9,312 nucleotides of DNA from JAQIBY01 sp046546095 (GTDB lineage Bacteria > Bacteroidota > Bacteroidia > Bacteroidales > ML635J-15): the NCBI GenBank assembly GCA_046546095.1, contig JBKGYK010000091.1, positions 1-9,312 on the forward strand, given 5' to 3'. Both the position numbers and the translations under genes were made by a program. Every line of letters starts with the position of its first letter. Position 1 is the stretch's first letter. The notes under the pieces are model-generated. The model was given only the letters and a program-made list of their open reading frames with translations, was not told the DNA's origin and did not search any database. Shown here one piece after another: positions 5,589 to 9,312 of the stretch.

Positions 5589-7496
5589 CTATTTTTTGCC
5601 CCAAACCAGTCGGTTTTCTTTGTCCCTGTGGATTTTCTGATTATCAAACAGCCATTCAATAACTTTGATGAGCTTTTCATTCTTGTGCTTGTTTGATTCT
5701 ACCAGCTCATTCAATAGCATGGGTTCTGCCTGTATTTTCTCTTTAATGCTGTCAAGAATCATGTCAAATTCATATTTGCTCAAACCCAGTTCATTACGCC
5801 TCAGGCATACATCACACTGCCCACAGCGACGGGGATTTTTTTGTCCGAAATATTCCAGCAAAATCTGAGAGCGACATTTTGCAGTTGTCGTGGCGTAATG
5901 TGTAACAGCTTCAATACGTTTTTTAAACCGCTTTTTTCTGAAGGCATAAGCTTTGTTGTCAAAGGATAAATGGCGGGAAGGCAGACGTTCTTCGGTAAAT
6001 ACCACCATAGGCTTGTTCTTTCTCGGTATGTATTTCAGTATGTTTAGCTTCTGAAGAGTTTTCAGGTACTCGTAAATTATTTTGGGTGTTGTGTTAGCCC
6101 GTTTTGCCAGTATGTCTTCGTTGATGTTTGTGTAGTTGGTGAACAATCCGGTGTAAGAGCGTAGCAGCAATTTGATAAAAACATCATGGTTTTTATTTGC
6201 AACCTGAAACTCATACAATTTATCACGGTGAATGATAAACATAATCCGGCTTGGGTTATTTACTTCCTCAGTGACCTCAATATAACCCTCACCTGCCAGA
6301 ATTTTGAGGCTGTAATGAATGGTCATTGGATCAAGCTTGAATTTTTTTGAAAAATCGAATATATCAAAATCATAAGCCATGTCTTTGCCGGCACCCACAG
6401 GTAGCTGATAATAGTTGCCCAAAGCCTCATAAACACGTGTGATTTTATCAAGTGGCGGAAAATTGGTTGTCAGTCGTTTGTTCAGATTGCTGATGTCGCC
6501 TTCATTGTATAATAAAACAGCCCAGGCTTTTTTCTCATCCCGGCCACCACGTCCGGCTTCCTGAAAATAAGCCTCCAGCGATTCAGGTAAATCAATGTGC
6601 ACCACAAGTCTGACATCTGATTTGTCTATGCCCATACCAAAGGCATTTGTTGAAACCATGATGCGGATTTTGTCTGTTTGCCAGGCTTCCTGCTTTTGTT
6701 CGCGAATTTCCTTGCCCAAACCTGCATGGTAGTGGTCAGCAGAAATACCCTGCTTTTTTAAGAAATCAGCAATCTGCTTTGTCTTATTTCTACTCCGGAC
6801 ATAAATTACCGCAGATCCGGGAATGCGTGTAACAATTTTAAGTAGCTCCGCTGTTTTATTTTCGGTATAGCGCACAACATAGGCCAGGTTTTTGCGCTCA
6901 AAACTCTTTTGCAGAACATTTTCTTCCTTAAATTTCAGTTTTTCCTGAATATCTTTGACAACCTCCGGTGTGGCTGTTGCCGTAAGGGCAAGAACAGGAA
7001 CATGCGGCAATATTTCACGGATATTGGCAATTTCAAGGTAGGAGGGCCGAAAATCATAACCCCATTGTGAAATACAGTGTGATTCATCAATGGCCAGCAA
7101 ATTTACGTTCATCTGTTTGAGCCTCTCCCTGAAAGCCTCCGTTTGCAATCGCTCCGGAGATAAATACAAAAACTTGTACCCACCGTTGACAGTATTGTTC
7201 AGTGCCATCTCCATTTCATCACGGCTCATGCCGGAATAAATGGCTGTGGCTTTGATTTTACGGCGTTTTAAGTTGTACACCTGATCTTTCATCAAAGCAA
7301 TCAAGGGCGTAACAACAATGCATACACCCTCATTGGCAAGAGAATATACCTGGAAAGTGATGGATTTTCCTCCGCCGGTGGGCATGAGTCCCAAAGTATC
7401 TTTTCCCTCAGCAACAGACAAGATTATCTCTTCCTGCAAATCCCTGAAATTGCTGTAACCCCAGTACTTTACAAGTATTTTGGTGTAATCATTCAT
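5589..7496 (-). CDS. recQ: RecQ-family ATP-dependent DNA helicase
   Basis: This 635-residue superfamily 2 helicase would unwind DNA 3' to 5' with ATP during recombination and replication repair. Visible motifs in order: the RecQ motif 0 (Tyr11-Trp-Gly-Tyr, Phe17-Arg, Gln21), Walker A (Pro39-Thr-Gly-Gly-Gly-Lys44-Ser), motif Ia (Thr63-Pro-Leu-Ile-Ala-Leu), motif II Asp137-Glu-Ser-His140 running into the RecQ aromatic loop Cys-Ile-Ser-Gln-Trp-Gly, motif III (Thr172-Ala-Thr-Ala-Thr), motif V (near 282-292) and motif VI (Gln312-Glu-Ala-Gly-Arg316-Gly-Gly-Arg319-Asp). Motif II is DESH rather than the more common DEAH. The zinc cysteines are Cys541, Cys558, Cys561 and Cys564, with the same spacing as I recall for E. 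coli RecQ. About 200 residues separate motif VI from the zinc site, including a winged-helix-like stretch near 375-425. A second such stretch may follow at 572-633. There is no HRDC domain. Bacteroidota often carry more than one RecQ homologue, so the symbol marks the family only. No good Shine-Dalgarno sequence precedes the start. Confidence 0.93.
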   Translation of the reverse strand: MNDYTKILVKYWGYSNFRDLQEEIILSVAEGKDTLGLMPTGGGKSITFQVYSLANEGVCIVVTPLIALMKDQVYNLKRRKIKATAIYSGMSRDEMEMALNNTVNGGYKFLYLSPERLQTEAFRERLKQMNVNLLAIDESHCISQWGYDFRPSYLEIANIREILPHVPVLALTATATPEVVKDIQEKLKFKEENVLQKSFERKNLAYVVRYTENKTAELLKIVTRIPGSAVIYVRSRNKTKQIADFLKKQGISADHYHAGLGKEIREQKQEAWQTDKIRIMVSTNAFGMGIDKSDVRLVVHIDLPESLEAYFQEAGRGGRDEKKAWAVLLYNEGDISNLNKRLTTNFPPLDKITRVYEALGNYYQLPVGAGKDMAYDFDIFDFSKKFKLDPMTIHYSLKILAGEGYIEVTEEVNNPSRIMFIIHRDKLYEFQVANKNHDVFIKLLLRSYTGLFTNYTNINEDILAKRANTTPKIIYEYLKTLQKLNILKYIPRKNKPMVVFTEERLPSRHLSFDNKAYAFRKKRFKKRIEAVTHYATTTAKCRSQILLEYFGQKNPRRCGQCDVCLRRNELGLSKYEFDMILDSIKEKIQAEPMLLNELVESNKHKNEKLIKVIEWLFDNQKIHRDKENRLVWGKK

Positions 7497-7711
7497 GTGT
7501 AAATTCTTACGTCAGCCAAGGTACAAAAACTTTCAGCTTTGCATGCTATGTTGAGGTATCAAATTTTGTTGACATCAGGGAAGAGTGCTGGCTGATTATG
7601 TTTCAAGGATGGGGTTTTATGTCATAAAAACATCAGTAAAAACTCCACCGATACCTAAATTTCAGGCTCTGTCGTTCTCAGTCTTTTTTAAATTATCCCT
7701 ATATTCGCCGC

Positions 7712-9163
7712 ATGACACCACTTGTAGTATTGGTAATGATCCTGGGATACTTCTTGCTGTTGATGCTTGTATCCCAACTGACATCGCGAAAGGCGGACAA
7801 CGCTGCCTTTTTTCTTGGTAACCGCAAATCGCCATGGTTTGTGGTGGCTTTTGGAATGCTGGGAGCTTCCCTCTCAGGAGTAACATTTATTTCCGTACCC
7901 GGCTGGGTGCTTGATACAAATTTTACCTACATGCAGATGGTGATGGGTTATTTCCTGGGGTATCTGGTGATTGCCTTTGTCTTGCTGCCGCTGTATTACC
8001 GCATGAACCTGACATCCATTTACGGCTATCTGGATAAGCGCTTTGGCTTGTCGGCATACAAAACCGGGGCGGCATTTTTTCTGCTCAGCCGTACAATCGG
8101 GGCATCCTTTCGTCTGTTTATCGTTGCTGAAGTCCTGCAACTGGTGGTGTTCGATGCCTGGAATGTGCCCTTCTGGGTGACCGTTATCGTTACCATCCTG
8201 TTTATATGGCTGTACACCTTCAGGGGCGGAATCAAAACCATCATCTGGACGGATACCCTGCAAACAGCCCTGATGCTGACCGCTGTTGTGGCTACCGTAG
8301 TGATCATTGCAAAGCAGATGGATTTGTCTTTTATCGGAATGGTAGATGTTATCCACGACAGCGATTATTCCCGTATGTTTGTATTTGATGACTGGCAAAG
8401 CCGGCAGCATTTTTTCAAGCAGTTTTTGTCTGGTATGCTGATTACCATTGTGATGACCGGCCTGGATCAGGATATGATGCAAAAAAATCTGTCATGCCGT
8501 AACCTGAAAGATGCCAAAACCAACATGGTGACCTACGGGCTGGCTTTTATTCCCTTTAACCTCTTGTTTTTAAGCCTGGGCGTGCTGCTGGTGGTGTTTT
8601 CACAAAGCAATGGCATCGCACTGCCTGCTGACGGAGATCATTTGTACCCGCTGCTGGCACAGTCACAACTGGGAAATGTGGTGCTTGCCTTTTTTATTCT
8701 GGGGCTTATCGCTTCGGCATATTCGTCTGCAGACTCGGCCCTTACTTCTCTGACAACTTCCTTTACCGTGGATATCCTCGATGGCAAAAAGCTGGCTGAA
8801 AAAAAACTAAAACGTCTCAGAACACGGGTTCATATTGGTGTTTCACTGCTGCTGTTGGTGGTAATCATGATTTTCAACCTGGTAAAAGACCGCTCCGTGG
8901 TGGATTCCATATTTACCGTGGCCAGCTATACCTACGGGCCTTTGCTCGGCATGTTTGCTTTCGGCATATTTACAAAGCGGCAGCTCAGAATGAAATTTGT
9001 ACCCATCATTGCCATTTTGTCTCCGGTGCTGAGTTATTTCATCATGCTGGTCGTTGCACGCGTATGGGGATATGCGTTTGCATATGAGCTTTTACTTGTT
9101 AACGGAACCCTGTGTTTTATGGGATTGTGGATGGCTTCCTACCGGGATGAGCTCAAAACGTGA
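7712..9163 (+). CDS. Sodium:solute symporter (SSS family), substrate unknown
   Basis: This 483-residue inner-membrane protein has about 13 hydrophobic segments (roughly 3-22, 42-64, 74-97, 117-140, 153-170, 181-201, 235-252, 274-296, 322-345, 373-392, 399-420, 428-449, 457-474). That fits the LeuT-fold SSS family, which couples Na+ entry to uptake of sugars, amino acids or other small solutes. Family marks include Gly51-Ala-Ser-Leu-Ser-Gly with Thr58 and Pro63-Gly in the second segment, Arg171-Gly-Gly-Ile-Lys-Thr with Trp179-Thr-Asp, Gly250-Leu-Asp-Gln-Asp-Met-Met-Gln, and Ser338-Ser-x-x-Ser-Ala-Leu-x-Ser in the segment that usually lines the sodium site. The substrate cannot be read from sequence or from its neighbours. 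The start puts the first membrane segment right at the N-terminus, as usual. No Shine-Dalgarno sequence precedes it. The 215-base divergent gap before it (7497-7711) shows no convincing promoter on either strand. Confidence 0.92.
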   Translation: MTPLVVLVMILGYFLLLMLVSQLTSRKADNAAFFLGNRKSPWFVVAFGMLGASLSGVTFISVPGWVLDTNFTYMQMVMGYFLGYLVIAFVLLPLYYRMNLTSIYGYLDKRFGLSAYKTGAAFFLLSRTIGASFRLFIVAEVLQLVVFDAWNVPFWVTVIVTILFIWLYTFRGGIKTIIWTDTLQTALMLTAVVATVVIIAKQMDLSFIGMVDVIHDSDYSRMFVFDDWQSRQHFFKQFLSGMLITIVMTGLDQDMMQKNLSCRNLKDAKTNMVTYGLAFIPFNLLFLSLGVLLVVFSQSNGIALPADGDHLYPLLAQSQLGNVVLAFFILGLIASAYSSADSALTSLTTSFTVDILDGKKLAEKKLKRLRTRVHIGVSLLLLVVIMIFNLVKDRSVVDSIFTVASYTYGPLLGMFAFGIFTKRQLRMKFVPIIAILSPVLSYFIMLVVARVWGYAFAYELLLVNGTLCFMGLWMASYRDELKT

Positions 9164-9312
9164 AAAAAAGCTTTGGTGGCATGGAGATACATCTTAAAAT
9201 CCTTGCATCGTCTTTTCCGATGCAATGAAAACCCACCAATCCCGGATAAAACTCATGGGCTTTAAAATCATAAAGTGTATTGTCCGATTTAATGGGGAGT
9301 AAACCACCTAGA
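9153..9312 (-). CDS. Possible 3' end of a minus-strand gene (partial, runs off the right edge)
   Basis: The minus strand is open from the window edge to a TGA at 9153-9155, about 52 codons. The product includes the stretch DFKAHEFYPGLVGFHCIGKD and ends in PPKLFFTF. The mixed, protein-like composition is more natural than that of the antisense shadows elsewhere in the window. An open stretch this long still has several percent probability by chance. If real, the gene converges on the symporter and overlaps its 3' end by 11 bases. I do not recognise the family. No competing plus-strand gene starts here; only 15-codon frames follow the symporter stop. Confidence 0.4.
   Translation of the reverse strand, partial: LGGLLPIKSDNTLYDFKAHEFYPGLVGFHCIGKDDARILRCISMPPKLFFTF
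9173..9239. repeat. Nested inverted repeat after the symporter gene
   Basis: The outer arms TTGGTGG (9173-9179) and CCACCAA (9233-9239) are perfect complements. Inside them TTGCATCG (9203-9210) and CGATGCAA (9218-9225) form a perfect 8-base stem with a 7-base loop. A transcript through here could fold into a long hairpin with internal bulges. No T-run follows on either strand, so it is not a standard intrinsic terminator. It may protect the 3' end of the symporter mRNA. It may also be a coincidence within the coding end of a minus-strand gene, since a single 8-base stem is expected about once per window. Confidence 0.35.

Noticed and set aside
5361..5680. Several short open frames on both strands (60-83 codons) between the secreted protein gene and the helicase gene
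   Set aside because: They overlap confident genes at one end, have no protein-like pattern, and lack convincing start signals.
7569..7599. TTGACA at 7569-7574 with GATTAT downstream, resembling an E. coli sigma-70 promoter
   Set aside because: The -10 match is poor, the spacing is long, and Bacteroidota do not normally use this consensus.
7700..7707. TATATTCG just before the symporter start as a -7 box
   Set aside because: One defined base is wrong, there is no TTTG 19 bases upstream (7677-7680 is CTCA), and transcription would begin at or after the start codon.
7874..8482. A 202-codon minus-strand open frame inside the symporter gene
   Set aside because: It is rich in His, Gln and Asn/Asp with no domain pattern, as expected for the antisense of hydrophobic membrane-protein codons. 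The plus-strand symporter is well supported over the same bases.

Overview
The window looks like ordinary chromosomal DNA from a member of the Bacteroidota. Four signs point there. One gene encodes a secreted protein with a C-terminal sorting domain of the type IX secretion system. The RecQ-like helicase and the sodium:solute symporter are of the kind common in that phylum. A promoter matching the Bacteroidota consensus (TTTG, 19 bases, TAnnTTTG) lies before the largest gene. Several genes lack a Shine-Dalgarno sequence. I cannot name a genus. There is no tRNA, rRNA, CRISPR array, insertion sequence or prophage gene.

Layout from left to right. Positions 1-45 probably hold the last codons of a plus-strand gene, followed by a small terminator-like hairpin. 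Next comes a short minus-strand gene (108-497) whose product resembles a piece of a domain usually found in large secreted Bacteroidota proteins. A divergent intergenic region (498-729) holds two adjoining palindromes and the consensus-like promoter for the next gene. That gene (730-3732) encodes a 1000-residue protein with two receiver-like domains joined to a pyruvate-phosphate-dikinase-type ATP-grasp domain. It converges, 44 bases apart, on the type IX secreted protein (3777-5399, minus). Upstream of that, on the same strand, is the RecQ-family helicase (5589-7496). A 215-base divergent gap with no clear promoter on either strand separates it from the symporter gene (7712-9163, plus). At the right edge an open minus-strand frame (9153-9312) may be the end of a further gene converging on the symporter. 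A nested inverted repeat lies in the same bases.

The genes do not form an obvious operon or pathway. Strands alternate and the functions (DNA repair helicase, transporter, secreted surface protein, signalling/ATP-grasp fusion) are unrelated. The most unusual element is the receiver/ATP-grasp fusion. It has the nucleotide-binding half of PEP synthase but neither the recognisable phosphohistidine domain nor the PEP-binding barrel, so its usual database label would mislead.
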